Of a stretch of 64,000 bases of DNA, positions 1-12,468 are shown one piece after another (position 1 is the stretch's first letter; each line of letters begins with the position of its first letter). A program made the translations under genes and the position numbers. Under the pieces are notes generated by a model. That model ran no database searches. It was given only the letters and a program-made list of their open reading frames with translations, and was not told where the DNA came from. Source of the stretch: Polytrichum commune (taxonomy: Eukaryota > Streptophyta > Polytrichopsida > Polytrichales > Polytrichaceae); contig OX485803.1 in NCBI GenBank assembly GCA_950295325.1, forward strand, positions 7,812,001 to 7,876,000, read 5' to 3'.

Positions 1-426
1 AGTTAGACACCGTGAAGCTCTGGTCCATAGCCAGGCATCGACAAGTTAATTACAAAGGTGAAAGTGTCTTGTACTGTGATGAATTGAAAAAGAATAAGAA
101 ATGTGGTTCCCTGTGGCCAACTGAGAGCTTGCTCATGGAAAGCAATAACTTGCGTAAGTACGTACCTTACTAGGTGAAAGTGTCTGTATGCCGAATCATG
201 CATGGCCGATTGAAAAAGGAACAAGAGATGTGGTTCCCTCCACTTCTGAACGCCCAAATGGCTGCCAATACTTGAACTTGAGCTTCCTTGATCTGCATGT
301 AATCAATCCTTTCCTCTGTGGCACGAGACCCTTCCTTTAGCATCTCCGGTGGACTAATGTTAGCCGCTTCACATGCACGATCTTAATTAGTGACACAGCC
401 ATCTCGAATTGCCAGGTACTTGATTA
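1..426. other. No gene recognised
   Basis: The open frames here are short and have no family resemblance, convincing start or splice context. No repeat or RNA gene was recognised. Confidence 0.6.
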
Positions 427-1126
427 GGGCCAAGTTCCATGTGCCAGTCCCGGTCCGTTTTTTAAATGGGTGAGAAACAGGTGACATCATCCAAAAAATG
501 GGTGATGTCACCCATTTTATGGAGGGGTACTTCTATGTGGGGTGCCGGTTTATTTCGATTTCCTACTTTCTAACTAAATTTGGTGACTGCTAAGACATGA
601 CACTTTATGAAGGTCACCGACAATGGAGGTCATCATCATTTAATTTTTCATATTTTATTTGCACATCAATTTTCATATATTTATTAAATGAATTCCAAAT
701 TATGTGAAATATATCTATATCTATACATATACATACACATACACATACATACGTACATACGTACATATATATATATTGTTAAGATCTAGATTCTAAAAAC
801 ATCATAAAATACATGTTCCCTAGGAGTACTCCTCAAAAGAAAGAACTTGAAAAACAAAGTGGCCTTTAGTAATCAAGGGTGTACCCTAGGTGACCGGCCG
901 ATCCGGTCACCGGAGCTTTCTAACCAGCACATGTCCTTCTTGTGACCGTTGGGACCGCCGGTCCTTTGGCACCCGTTCTTGCACAACACAAAATGTGGGA
1001 CACCCATCCATGGGGGGTACCGGTCCTTGGGTGAGAGGGATGGGCACATGGCACCACCCTCTTTTCACTGGCCCACCCATTTATTTTGAAAAAAACGGAC
1101 CGGGACCGGCACATGGAACTTGGCCC
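427..1126. mobile_element. PIF/Harbinger (Tourist)-like MITE, 700 bp
   Basis: The ends form long terminal inverted repeats of about 48 bp, starting GGGCCAAGTTCCATGTGCC on the left and as the complement on the right with few mismatches. Both ends are flanked by the trinucleotide TTA (424-426 and 1127-1129), the target duplication expected for PIF/Harbinger elements. Two internal palindromes are visible, one around an ATGGGTGATGTCACCCAT core and one around GGTGACCGGCCGATCCGGTCACC split at its centre. No transposase frame is present, so it is non-autonomous. The superfamily call rests on TIR and TSD only. Confidence 0.8.
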
Positions 1127-3081
1127 TTAGAATGTGCTGCTTCTGGATGGGTTCCAGATGCAATATCCAAGGCCACAGGGCCCTCAGAGCTGCTGTTTGG
1201 AAACACAAATTGGCAGTGACTAGTGTACACGGGTCTTAATTTGTCACTTTTCCCTATCCCAATATGAAATGAATTGTGATTGATTTTAAAAGTCCAAGAA
1301 GCTCAAAGGTTTATGGGACTAGAAGTGTATCAAGATGGCATCAAAAAGGTTAATTCCCTAGTGTAATAGAGTGCAATGGCATCATTGAAATAGAGACTAG
1401 TATCAACTTGATGGGCCAATTGGCAAAAAGATTCGGGACTACTTAATATTGCGTACTGTAATAGGGAAGGGAGCCTATCTCTAATGGAAGTTGTAGAGGG
1501 GACACTTCAACACAAAGTGTACTTCATTTTCAACTACATCTTCAAAGCATATTTGCGATTTGTGAACTCTAAAATTTCGTCTAATCCAGGTATGCGGATG
1601 GAGAAGCTCTATCATGCGGCATGAGTATCAAACCATGGCCAACTTGTACGCAAATGTCACTTTTTGGTCCTCGCTGCAACTTTGAATCAAACATACAGCT
1701 TGCAGAGTTTCAGTGCATCACTTATAAGTAACTTATATGCCTGTATATAAGTGCAATGTACCAGAGCAATGTGTATATTGCCAGTACAATGCGCCTATTA
1801 TTGCCAAAGTGATGAGTAGTCGCACCTTCACTACTAGGTAGAAAGCTTCATTAACCGCATGTAATGTTGCCTATCAAAACAATGTCAACTGGCTAAAGAA
1901 GCATGCATTTCCACATGCAAGCAAGTCCCATCAGAAGTTTTGCAAACAATCACTATACAACTCTGAGGTTGACAGAATGAAAACTAACTTTTGCTGCAGA
2001 CATTCAGAACAGCATACATTTTCGGAGATCGTACAATTTTTTTGAAAGTATTAACATTCATTGGAAATAATGTGGCTGATCTTGCAGTGAACTTTCGAGT
2101 GCCTAATTTATGTCTAATTTATTACGCACCACTGCAGCATGAAGTACACGCACGCAGTCTCCAACTTACACAGGGCGAACAGACATAAGTTAGGTATTGC
2201 GGTCGAATATTTGGGGATTTACAACAATTAGAAAGAAAATGTGGTAAGTAAGCTTTATAATCCGTCTAGATATGTGTGTCCAAGGGATCAAAAGGTACAG
2301 GATGCAAGTACGAACCCAATCGACACTCGTGTGGACTTTGTTGGAGGCCAAAAGATCCATGGACCCTACAAGTCCAGGCACAGTCAGTGCAGGAGGTCAA
2401 AATTGAGACCACCCGGGCTCACTCAAAACAGAAAATAATTTCTGGATCATCGAAGGAGGATACTTTAACGCCTTCCAAATGTCACCACATCTGCAGACCC
2501 TGGGGAATCAATGCTTTTCAAGGAACCGTTATATATGCTCGACACTTGTAATGGGACTGAGATTTCACTTGCGACTGGAACAAATCAGTAGGAATCTTGA
2601 ACGACTGGCTTGTGGCTGAAGTCAAGAAATCCAACATCAATCATTGTGGGCAGGTGATGAGGAGACGATGAGGAAGTTTAGTGAAATCCAATCCCAACAA
2701 ATTTTTGGTCAATTCATTTATTTTATCATTTAAAGAGTGTGATTGTGAAGGGCACCTAATGAAGAATCCTGAAACAATTTTTGGATGGCTGACGCAATAG
2801 AGTACATATGTACATTCCTGTGTTGTCTAACCTGTGTAGAATTAGGACTACAATTCAACCTTTCAAAATAATAATAATAATAAAATTATACATAGTTTTG
2901 TCCGTTTTTTTAGGGCAGGAAGTTATAAACAAGAAGTTCTATTATATGGAAAAAAACAATCCATTTTCAAATTAAGGGACAGGATTTGGTATCACTTATA
3001 CCAGTTTTATTGGTAGGAATCATCATGTTTGAATTAGAGGCAAGCCACATATTGAAGAGAGAATCAGCGTAACCTGCGATA
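1127..3081. other. No gene recognised
   Basis: Only short frames without recognisable domains. An (ATA)n microsatellite lies near 2867-2884. No TIR pair or RNA gene was found. Confidence 0.55.
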
Positions 3082-3089
3082 GATCAACC

Positions 3090-3829
3090 CAGTGTTCAAG
3101 TTTGAAGTGTGCACATGCATTTCAATGTGAAGGGCTTCAAAATAATCATACTTCACTTAAACTTTCAAACTGTTTAGCAACACTTCACCCAAAAAAAAAC
3201 TTGATATTGGCTGTTGTGTATTGAATATGAAAATAATATGATCTCTCACTATATTGAAGAAGTACATGCAAAAAAATGATGCACTAAACTTATTTAGGTT
3301 CCCTACATAATGCACTTAATCATCATCCAACTCCAAAGGCAAAGCCCTCCGGATTTTGGTCCATTTCCAAGTGTCAAAATTTCTCGCCCAATTTATATTT
3401 TTCATCAAAAGACCGCATAATGACATTCACATCAATGCATCCAATGTTTCAAGTTTCAATCAACTTCCGCGATCACTCTTCACCCAATTTTGTTTGGGAA
3501 ATCCACGTTCACACATAGCTATGCTTGCCAAGCCAAAGTTGCAGTGTGGGCCGAGTCGAAGTTGCACAATCGAAATTGCAAGAGTTATTGGAATTTGGAA
3601 GTGTCTCCTAAGGTACCAAGATTGGAGCCCAACTATGTTTTTATTTGCAAATTGCAACCACTGTATTTCGTGACAAGCAGTTTTTGGAGAGACGTTCAGT
3701 GTGAAGAGTGGAAACTTTGCTAAACACATTTTTGTGAAGTGCTCAAAAGAAAGAAAAAAAAAAGAAACAACTTATGTAACGGCCAAAATGACATTTGACA
3801 GGTGTTGAGGATGTCAATATTGAACACTG
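3090..3829. mobile_element. hAT-like non-autonomous element, 740 bp
   Basis: The element begins CAGTGTTCAA and ends TTGAACACTG, a perfect 10-bp terminal inverted repeat. It is flanked by perfect 8-bp direct repeats GATCAACC (3082-3089 and 3830-3837), the target-site length typical of hAT transposons. A diverged copy of the whole body lies at 54489-55193 in the same orientation, which confirms a dispersed family. Short frames inside show no transposase domain, so it should need a hAT transposase from elsewhere. The perfect duplication suggests a fairly recent insertion. Confidence 0.85.
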
Positions 3830-5305
3830 GATCAACCTTTCAATATCTTATTAATCTCCAAATGAAATGGCCACCTGTGCAATTCTCATTCTGCATGGAA
3901 GCACTCATGACTCTACTTTTACAATCTTCAAAAGACCCATGCATGAGTCCTTAGAGCTGGCAATAAAGCTCCTTTCTGCCATTCCATTTCAACAACGGAT
4001 TCGATGACAAATCGAATTCGATCCCTTCACAGTTTGATCGGATTGACTCTGATCAAACTTAGGCGGACTGATGTCCAGTTTGCACTGGACACCATACATT
4101 CTTCTACCAATATTAAAAGTGAGTGGCACAGCCTGGCTGCCCAATATAACTTACATGATCTAACTTATGACACCATTGCCCTTAACCAATTATAGCCAAC
4201 CAATTGATATGTTTTACTCAATAAACACACAAAAGAGAGATATGGGCGAACCAACCCACACACTCGCTCCTTGTTGGATGCCTAAACCTTTGCCTCCAAG
4301 GAACCAGTGTGCGGGTTGGTTCGCCCTAGCCCAAAAGAGAGCCATAAACAAGTAGACTTGACACAAGGGTCAAGGATGGAAATGTCACTTGGGTGCAAGC
4401 ACGGTAAAGTGGACAGTTCTCGATTCTTGCAAAGATTCAAGTGAAAGTGATTCAAAATTGTATACTAATTTCACATTTTGCAAGGATAAAATTCATGCAC
4501 ATTTAAAAAACATCTTTCTCTACAATGTCGAGAAATTTATATTGATTTTTTTTGAAAGCATGCACATTTTAGAAGATAGTGTAAGTGGTGTGGCAAGTAG
4601 ATGACAGTGATCAAATAAATTGTCTAAGTTTCGCTTTAAATATAAGAAAAGTACATTATTTTGATGAGTTTTCTACTATTTCTTGAAGATGCCCTCAAGG
4701 AATATGTTAAAAGCAAAGTCAAGTTCAAAATATTAAGTTCATGAATTTTATGTTCAAAACCAAATGTAACTAGTATCTTTTGAACATTTCTTTAAATGAT
4801 AAGGTTTGTAGATTTCATCTTGATATTTTCTTTATTTGAGTACTTTACACAATAATAGAGGGCACCATATAAAGTTTTAAATATAAATAACATTTTTCTA
4901 TTCATTTAAGGAAATTGACCAAAAAACAATTGGTTTTAGTTTAATGAATCTTTTTTTTGGGTCCACTTGACTATGCTTGCATCCACATTAAAGCTTTGAA
5001 CTTTTCCCTGATAGGTGAGTGTAAATGACATCGGTGAGAAACATAACTTATGCATTGATATGTATTCGGGATGCATGTTCTGCCATACCAATTGTACTAC
5101 TTATTTCTTATCATGTTATTTCTCTAAATCCCCTTGCCAGGTCCTATGAACATAGTATTCGTGAAAACGTCACATTCACATGTGATGTTATTTTTCCAAG
5201 GCTGACTCAGTTTCTAGTCTTGTGGAGTGCACTTCAACTTTGGGAAATTTTGCATTTTGGAAAAAAAAGTATATGGACACCTATGGTACAAGTTCATAGA
5301 ATAAA

Positions 5306-5408
5306 GAAGAAGTCTTTTTATATCATGTATGTTATGTTTTGATTACTATCAAGAGTGTTCGAAGTAACAATGACGAACATAACATTCATGATATAAAAAG
5401 ACTTCTTC
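5306..5408. repeat. Near-perfect 33-bp inverted repeat (hairpin)
   Basis: Positions 5306-5338 and 5376-5408 are inverted copies of each other with a single mismatch, separated by 37 bp. The arms start GAAGAAGTCTTTTTATATC. A transcript would fold into a long stem, so this could be a small-RNA hairpin or a tiny MITE. No target duplication was identified. Confidence 0.7.
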
Positions 5409-6319
5409 CCTCGTTATCACTTGCACTTGCTACTAGCATTTTGTAAATACATCTAGATGTAGTTGGCAAAAGCTACCTCCAAAACTCAATTCAAGGCGGC
5501 CTTCCTTGTATTCGAGAAAATGGCATCTATGACATTTTGCATGCCATGTGATGTTTTCACAAATACCATGATATTATGGTGAGAGTCCCGCCTTGGTGGT
5601 TGTACTTCGGTTACTTCTTGTGATGGAATGCGTTCAATTTGCACCCAAAAAAAATTAAAATACTTATTGCTTAGCATGGCTCGGGCTTCAAGGCGTTAGC
5701 TAGAGGGGAGGGGGGTGTTATATGTATACTCATCCATCATGGATGATGGGTGGACTAGTAGAGATAAGGCCCTTTATAGGTTAGTGGTGCCGATTCATTC
5801 CAACTTATAACCCCACTAGACTAAGGCCCCCTTTGCAATAGAGAGCTGAAGAGTTGTTGAAGAAATGAGCTTGTTCAATGGTAGTGGAGTTTGTTAGGCG
5901 CGTTGCTTGTTCATCCAAGTCCAATTTACATTTTTTACATTCAACTTGAGAGCTTTTGAAAGCCTTTACTGGGCTTACAACAACTAGATGGCACCTTGAT
6001 GGATCCCACATGAATTGATGATGACAAATTCTCAATAAAATTTGACAAGTTTTTGGTCATCCTCATAAGCTACCTCAAGAGTGTCGAGAGTTTGAACGCT
6101 CATTTCGTGGGTCCCAAAGCAACAAACTTCCAAGCATCTTCTTGGCTCCTGTGGACCTCGTTGAATGTTTTGTCGTTTAAAATCACGTGCTATCAAACGT
6201 TCACAAAATCACCAATTGTTTTAGATCAATTTTTAGAACATGTACCAATTTAATGGAGAAGAACCAAAAGATGTCAACATGAAACCAGTTGAACTTTCGA
6301 AACACTAGGAATAGGCACC

Positions 6320-6400
6320 ACGGGCCTTGGCTTGGTGGTTAGGGCTCATGACCCCCAATGAGGAGGTTGTGGGTTCTATCCCCCATGCCGGCGTGGTGCT
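6320..6400 (+). repeat. SINE-like tRNA-derived head
   Basis: An A-box-like motif TGGCTTGGTGG (6328-6338) is followed about 33 bp later by a B-box-like motif GGGTTCTATCC (6371-6381), the spacing of an internal RNA polymerase III promoter. The sequence between them does not fold into a proper tRNA, so a SINE head is likelier than a tRNA gene. The 3' end of the element was not delimited. Confidence 0.5.
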
Positions 6401-7055
6401 CACCACCTTAGTCCACCCAACTATGGTGGGGGGTCCTTGGACCTTGTTGTATGGGTACCTCAAAGCCCTTTGGGGGGATACCATGTCCGGTATCTTCAAG
6501 GCACTAGTGGCTTGCTAGGAACTTGTATAGTGTGTCACTATAGTGTCCATCCTCGAAAGGGGAGAGTAGTATTTGTCCCAATGTCCCCTTGTCCAGTGGG
6601 CATCGGGTCATTGGCATTACGAACGGACACTTTATTCACGCCGGCCCCTTGCTTGAAAGGGGTTGGAGTTTCTATCTATCTCAACCGCTTATGCCCAAAA
6701 ACCTCCCGACACTGCTTCATATACATAGAACAATGTCACTGCATTTTATCTTCGTAATGGACGAGTTTCTGTGGTTTTCTCCAGCCATCATCATGTGCAT
6801 TTCCAGGTTTCGTTAAAGGGGGCCATGGAATTTAACTTTCCTTGCAAGTCTGTAACGGAGACCTCGGGGAAGTTAGATCGACCAAAGCGGCCACCAAAAG
6901 AACGGTCGACCCTCGCATGCAATTGGTGATTTGAGATATGCCAGCGAGGCAGTGACACATGGATCGGCAGTGACACGTGGCCACCCTTGGAATACAGCTC
7001 AAAGGGGACACTCATGTCCATGAGTGGGAATTGATACACTCCCCCAACTTATGAA

Positions 7056-7553
7056 GGGCCCCTTCACACACGAGCCAAGGGCCGTGATCATGAAATTGTG
7101 AGAGCCCAAAGGAAAGTGTCCAAAGGCCATCCCAACACACCTTCAAAATCGTGTAGTGTGGCACGGATCTTCAAGAGTAGTGTGAAGTCATATGTGACCG
7201 GACCCTCAACCGAATTTTATTTCAAGGAATTTCTATTCATGCGGGTCCTCACACATGATAAAATAGAATAAAGCAACGGTTGTGAGTGTTCGGAGTGTTG
7301 TGGTCTCCCGGTTTGGTGTTAGGCTTACCTCCAAGAGGTGGTTTTGGAAAATAGTCCAAGTGACCATGAGACATGATCCATTTGATGCCACGTAGGAACC
7401 CATGTAGACTTCATATCCATCTTGCATCCACATACTCCGTTGGTCTCTCAAGCGTAGTGTGAAACGAACTTGGACCGGCTCTGCCTTTTCTACCAATGAG
7501 AGCGCTTGGAGTGTAATGGTCACGGGCTTTCAGTCTCATGTGTGAAGTGGCCC
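7056..7553. mobile_element. Harbinger-like MITE, about 500 bp
   Basis: The left end GGGCCCCTTCACACACGAG and the complement of the right end, GGGCCACTTCACACATGAG, match at 17 of 19 positions. The flanking triplets are GAA on the left and TAA on the right, so a TWA target duplication would have one mutation. No coding frame of note lies inside. The GGGCC ends resemble the elements at 427-1126 and 19933-21312. Confidence 0.55.
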
Positions 7554-8003
7554 TAAGAATGTAATGTATGCTGGGCTCTAAGTCATGTGGAACTCACCTG
7601 TCATGCGTTTGCAAGCAATGGCACTATGATCCAGAACTAGGGGATCACTATGCCAAAAACAAGCTTTTTTTACTACAACAAGTTGACCGAACTAGACTAA
7701 CTAGTCACATGAGGACTACAACTAGTAAAAATAGATTCCCAGAAGATTCCTAGTCAAGTTGTAGTAAAAAATAAGAGGACCTCGAGGGGACCAACTTCGG
7801 GAACAAAATTTTACTCATTGGGTACGACCATGGTGACCAATTTGATTAGTTTTAGTCAACGTTGACTACATCAGTCGACGTCTCAAAAGACCACACTATA
7901 ATCTATCTTCATTGTAATCTGGCTTTTCCTCTCTTTCTTGCATTGCTACATGAACGTCCTCAACTTCTAGTACTGTGCATCCTTCTAGCACAGGTGCACG
8001 AGA

Positions 8004-11000
8004 TTACACATCTTCGTTTAAAATATTAGATCTCAATCCACGGTAGTCTTCATCTCTGCCTAGAACTAAACTGAGTGGCTCAGGTTTCCTCTCGGATGTA
8101 GATGCCACTCTTGCACCTCGAGCTTCTTTCCTCAGCGCAACTTTCCATTCGGGATTCTCTACATCGTCCACAAAAAAGACTTGTTGCACATGGAGGGGAA
8201 ATGCAAAGGAGTCTGCTGAATACGGGATGATACGATCAAATTTGATTAATGTGAAGCCGTAGTCATCACGTTTCATTGTTGCTCCGATACCCCGGAGGTT
8301 AGCTCTCATCCATGTGCAATACAAAACTATCAGCTCAAACTCTCCATAGTCTACCCCTATTATTTCTTCCACCCATCCTATGTATTCTAAATTTGCTGTG
8401 CGTACATTTCGTGAACTGTTGCTCGCACGACATGCTTGCAAAAAGGTAGTTGCCACACCACTATCACACGTATTCATGTTTGATTCTACGCTGCGAACCC
8501 TGATGTGGTTGCCGTACGCATACATAGACTTGTAGGATTTGGTGTTCCTTGAAGGTGGCATTAGCAATGCTTGAACATCCATGGATACATCAATCCATTG
8601 GTTGATGTCATCTTGCACTACAACAGGAAACCAGGTTGTGAAGGCCTCCTTTTGAATGTTGCTTGGGTACTCCAATCTCCTACCCCGGTGTTGACGTCGC
8701 ATGTCTTCCCTTGACCTCTCCCTTCGGGTCAATTCTGTTGTGTGTCGTCTACACCACACACCCACTTTTTGGTGTCATTATTTACTTGGATTACCACGAC
8801 ACTATAATAGAGCTTCAAAAATGCAATGACTGAAATTAGTCATCCAAATAACAATGATGACTCCATTTAGTTTTGCGAAGCATATCTAGTATTGATGTTA
8901 GTCACACTATGGATGCTTATGACTATGACTAGTCAACAATGTAGTCACACAAGCAAGAACACAGAGTACGTGGTTTTACTCTCTGTAAACTTGCAATGGC
9001 TCCGCATTGTTCAACACAAATTCATGTATCCAAAGACGTAGTTCGTCTGGTTACAACCGATGCCGCCCATTTCCTTCTATGACCTCGCTATTCATTACGG
9101 GTTCTTCTTTGTCATCCCACACACGACGCTCACTTTCACAACATTATTGCATATATTCAGTACAAAATCCCATTGCTTCATCCATGATGTAGCCTTGTGT
9201 CATAGAGCCCTCATGATTGCTTCAAAGACGCACGTATCCTTTCAGAGTTTTTAGGTACCGTTCCATTGCGTACATCCACCGGGTGTGCACTGGTCCGCAA
9301 ATGTCTAACTGTTGCACCAAGTGAATAGGCAAGTGGGACATGACATCAAAGAATGCTGGTGGTAAGACCCTTTCCAACATACACATAGTAACGGCTGTCT
9401 CATTGAACAAATCAGTCATGCTTGAAGGATCCACCGACTTCACGCACAAACGGGCAAAGACTCGGCATATCCGTATAATGGCAATTCGGACATCCTTTGG
9501 TAAGAGCGTTCGTAAACACAATGGCAAGATTTGTTGCATTAGAATGTGGTAGTCATGACTCTTCATTCCTCGTAACTCTCCATCTTCTGTGATTCTTTTA
9601 GACAGTTGGCCCACGTACTTGCTAGGAGTCTTCAATCCACGAATGATGTTTGTAAACACAACCTTCTCTGCTCTTGATAGAATATACGGAGCTCTTGGTA
9701 TGAACAAGGTTCCCCTTGCACCGCCATGAACGGCGTGCAATTCCGGCCTAATGTTTGCTTCCGCTAGATCCATCCGTACTTTGAGGTTATCCTTTAAACC
9801 CCAAATTGTCTTCATGATGTTCTCACATAACTTCTTTTCACAGTGCATTGCATCGAACACATGCCTTATTGTAAGAGACTGCATACAAACATTGGCTCCC
9901 ATTAGTGGAATTATATTTGTACTCTTAGTCATCATACAATCACTATTATATTAGCATTGACAATGTGTAGTCAATCATATTTGACTATAGTCAAGTTTGT
10001 ATGGATGTCACTAGAAGTTGACTACTGGTAGTCCTCCAAACCAATTTTTGAAGCTTTCAGTTATTCTTTGACTATTGTTAGTCTTATTTTAAGTCATGAG
10101 GGTATGACAATGGGTTTGGAACTAAACACTCACCTGCCAATATGGAAGTGCAAATAATGCAGACAGTCTTTTCACGCCTGTGTCATGTATTGGATCATTT
10201 AACCCCCCTGGTCTGTTTCGTGGGGAGTCAGCCAACCAATTTTCTCTCCTCATCGCATAACGGACTATGTCACGGCCACTTAGCTGTCTTGGTGGTAGAC
10301 GGGTCTCGGTTGATCCATCAAATGCTCTCTGCAATCTTCGATATGGATGGGTTCGGTTCAAGAAACGACGATGCCCTAAATATACATTCTTCGTTAACGC
10401 TGTAGAACGTCCGGTTGTTACACTAGGACCACATTCGGTGCACCCTCTGTACCCCTTTGTCACTTGCCCTGACACTAAGCCATATGCCGGGAAGTCATGG
10501 ATGCACCACATGAGGATGACCTTCAACGTGAAACTCCTATTCACACTCTCTGCAGATGCATCTACTGCATCAATGCCTTCCCAAAGTTGCTGCAATTCTT
10601 CAATCAATGGAGCAAGGTACACATCCACATTTTTAGATGTGACACTCTCTTTCCCAGGAATGATGAGGGCCAACATTAAGAAAAACCGTTTTGTCACCAA
10701 CCATGGTGGCAGATTGTAGTTCAGTAGTACAACTGGCCAAGTGGAATGACTTAGGGATTGGTTTGAGAATGGATTGACACCGTCTAGAGCAAGTCCTAGT
10801 CGTATGTTCCTTTCCTCCAATGCAAACCCTGGATATACAGAGTCAATGTGTTTCCACGCCTTTGAGTTTGGAATGCATTCCACGTTGCCATTACAGTTCT
10901 TCCGTTCGATATACCACTTATTTAATTTTGCGAGAGATGTACATCGATACATCCTTTGTAGCTGTGGTATGAGTGGAAAATGCCGCAGAACTTTCATTGG

Positions 11001-11878
11001 TGTCCTGCTTGACTCGGATTTGTACCTCAATTGTCCACATTTTGGACAATTCATTGCGCCTTCTAGCTCCTTTCGAAATAAACAACACCCATTTATACAG
11101 GCATGTATTGAGACAAATGATAATCTGAGTTGCCTTAGATACTTATGAGCTTCATAGTAAGATTTTGGAAGAGTGTTTTTGATAGGTAATAGCTCCGACA
11201 GCAACTTCAACAATTCTGTAGCGCATGCATTGGAGACTCCAAAGACAACAAAGCAATTTAAAAGGAGAATGACCGCAACTACTCGGCTTGTTTTGCTGCC
11301 CTCATATAGTGGGACTGCAGATTCTTCTAGTAGATCCATTCCTTCCTCAACCATAAATTCCCGTTCATCTTCAAGTATGGTATCCTCCTGGCCATCATTG
11401 TTGTTGTTCTCAAACCGACCAAAACACTCTATTATCATCCGTTGCACTTCAAACTCGCCTTCATCATTCTCATGCTCACTTGCGCCGCTGCTTTCCTCGT
11501 GTTCGGCGTCCATTGTGCTTGGAAGAACGTCATCAATATTTGGTGTTCTTTCTTGGCCAGTAAGACCAATCTGTAGTCACAACATTGACATATGTGACTA
11601 TGGATAGTCAAATACTGACATATGGGGTTAGGGTTTAGATGCACTAATTCCAACCACATTTTAGGAATACAAACACATACCAGTATAGACCTATGGAATT
11701 GTGGATCGCGTTTGTAATGCCTTAGATGCTTGCAAATGGTTTCTCTTGATAGAACCCTCCCACCCATGCAGTTTTTACATGGGCATGGATATGATGACAG
11801 GAACATTCCATTTGCCTCCTTCTCCTCTAGGTCCCACAGTTGTAGGTGCAGGAGTTCGTCTATTGAATTCTTGTCCAT
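8004..11878 (-). pseudogene. CACTA Tnp2 transposase gene, broken by three stop codons
   Basis: Encodes the DDE-type transposase that cuts and moves CACTA elements. Exons read from splice signals, all phase 0: 11878-11681, 11570-10134, 9878-8991, and a last exon ending at 8004 whose start was not fixed. Exon 1 is the transposase-associated zinc domain (CPCKNC). Exon 2 holds Transposase_21/Tnp2, with LGLALDGVNPF and CIHDFPAYG carrying likely catalytic Asp residues. Exon 3 starts SLTIRHVFDAMHCEK and holds DUF4218 (LPPAFFDVMSHLPIHLV). The last exon holds DUF4216 (DDYGFTLIKFDRI ... VQQVFFVDD). In exon 3 the homologous reading continues in the same frame through TGA at 9222-9224, TAA at 9144-9146 and TAA at 9051-9053, so these are nonsense mutations rather than an exon end. 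Exons 1 and 2 look intact. Confidence 0.9.
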
Positions 11879-12468
11879 CTGTCACATTCAAATCTGTAGC
11901 ACCTATTCACACTTTCCGCAGCAGCAGGTCGAGGAGTCTAGCACATCCTGTAGCAAAAGTAACATCTAAGTCATTAGAGGATCTTGAATATGGACATGGA
12001 TATGATACTTTAAACACAACATGCATCAAGTAGAGAAGATACAAGTGTGTTTCACCTTGTTTGAATTCCCTTGTGAAGTACAGGTTAGTTCATAGGAACA
12101 ATCTCGAAGATCATCCAGTCAAACAAGCAGTTGGATTGATTCCATTGGAAGCAACTTCTAATGTCTTGTTTTCAGCCCTCAAAATTCGAATATCACACAT
12201 GATCAGATGACATGTGATGTTATTCAAATTGAATTCTGAATAGCTCTAACTCATGATGACTGCATCATGTATATCCCCCACAGTCACTCAACTCTGTTGA
12301 GAGTTGGGACTACAATCATACCGGGCCAGGCCATGTTAGTCTAACAGTCTCGGACTTATCATTTGTCAGTCGGTATTCAAAATGTGCAACAGCTGCCCTA
12401 ACGGTCCCAGACCCTAACCTAACCCTAACCCTCCCCGCCATCTTCAACACTTATTGCTTCGACGGTTA

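Larger units (their letters stand above)
3838..7055. other. No protein gene recognised; hairpin and SINE-like head inside
   Basis: AT-rich sequence with only short unsupported frames. The recognisable items are the hairpin at 5306-5408 and the tRNA-like SINE head near 6320-6400, listed separately. Confidence 0.5.

Noticed and set aside
5818-6830. A transposon with GGCCCCCTTT ends
   Set aside because: The ends match for about 10 bases, but the flanking triplets (TAA and ATG) disagree and the interior shows no symmetry.
10267-11607. Plus-strand frames of 124-150 codons opposite the Tnp2 gene
   Set aside because: They are shadows of the clearly recognisable minus-strand transposase exons.
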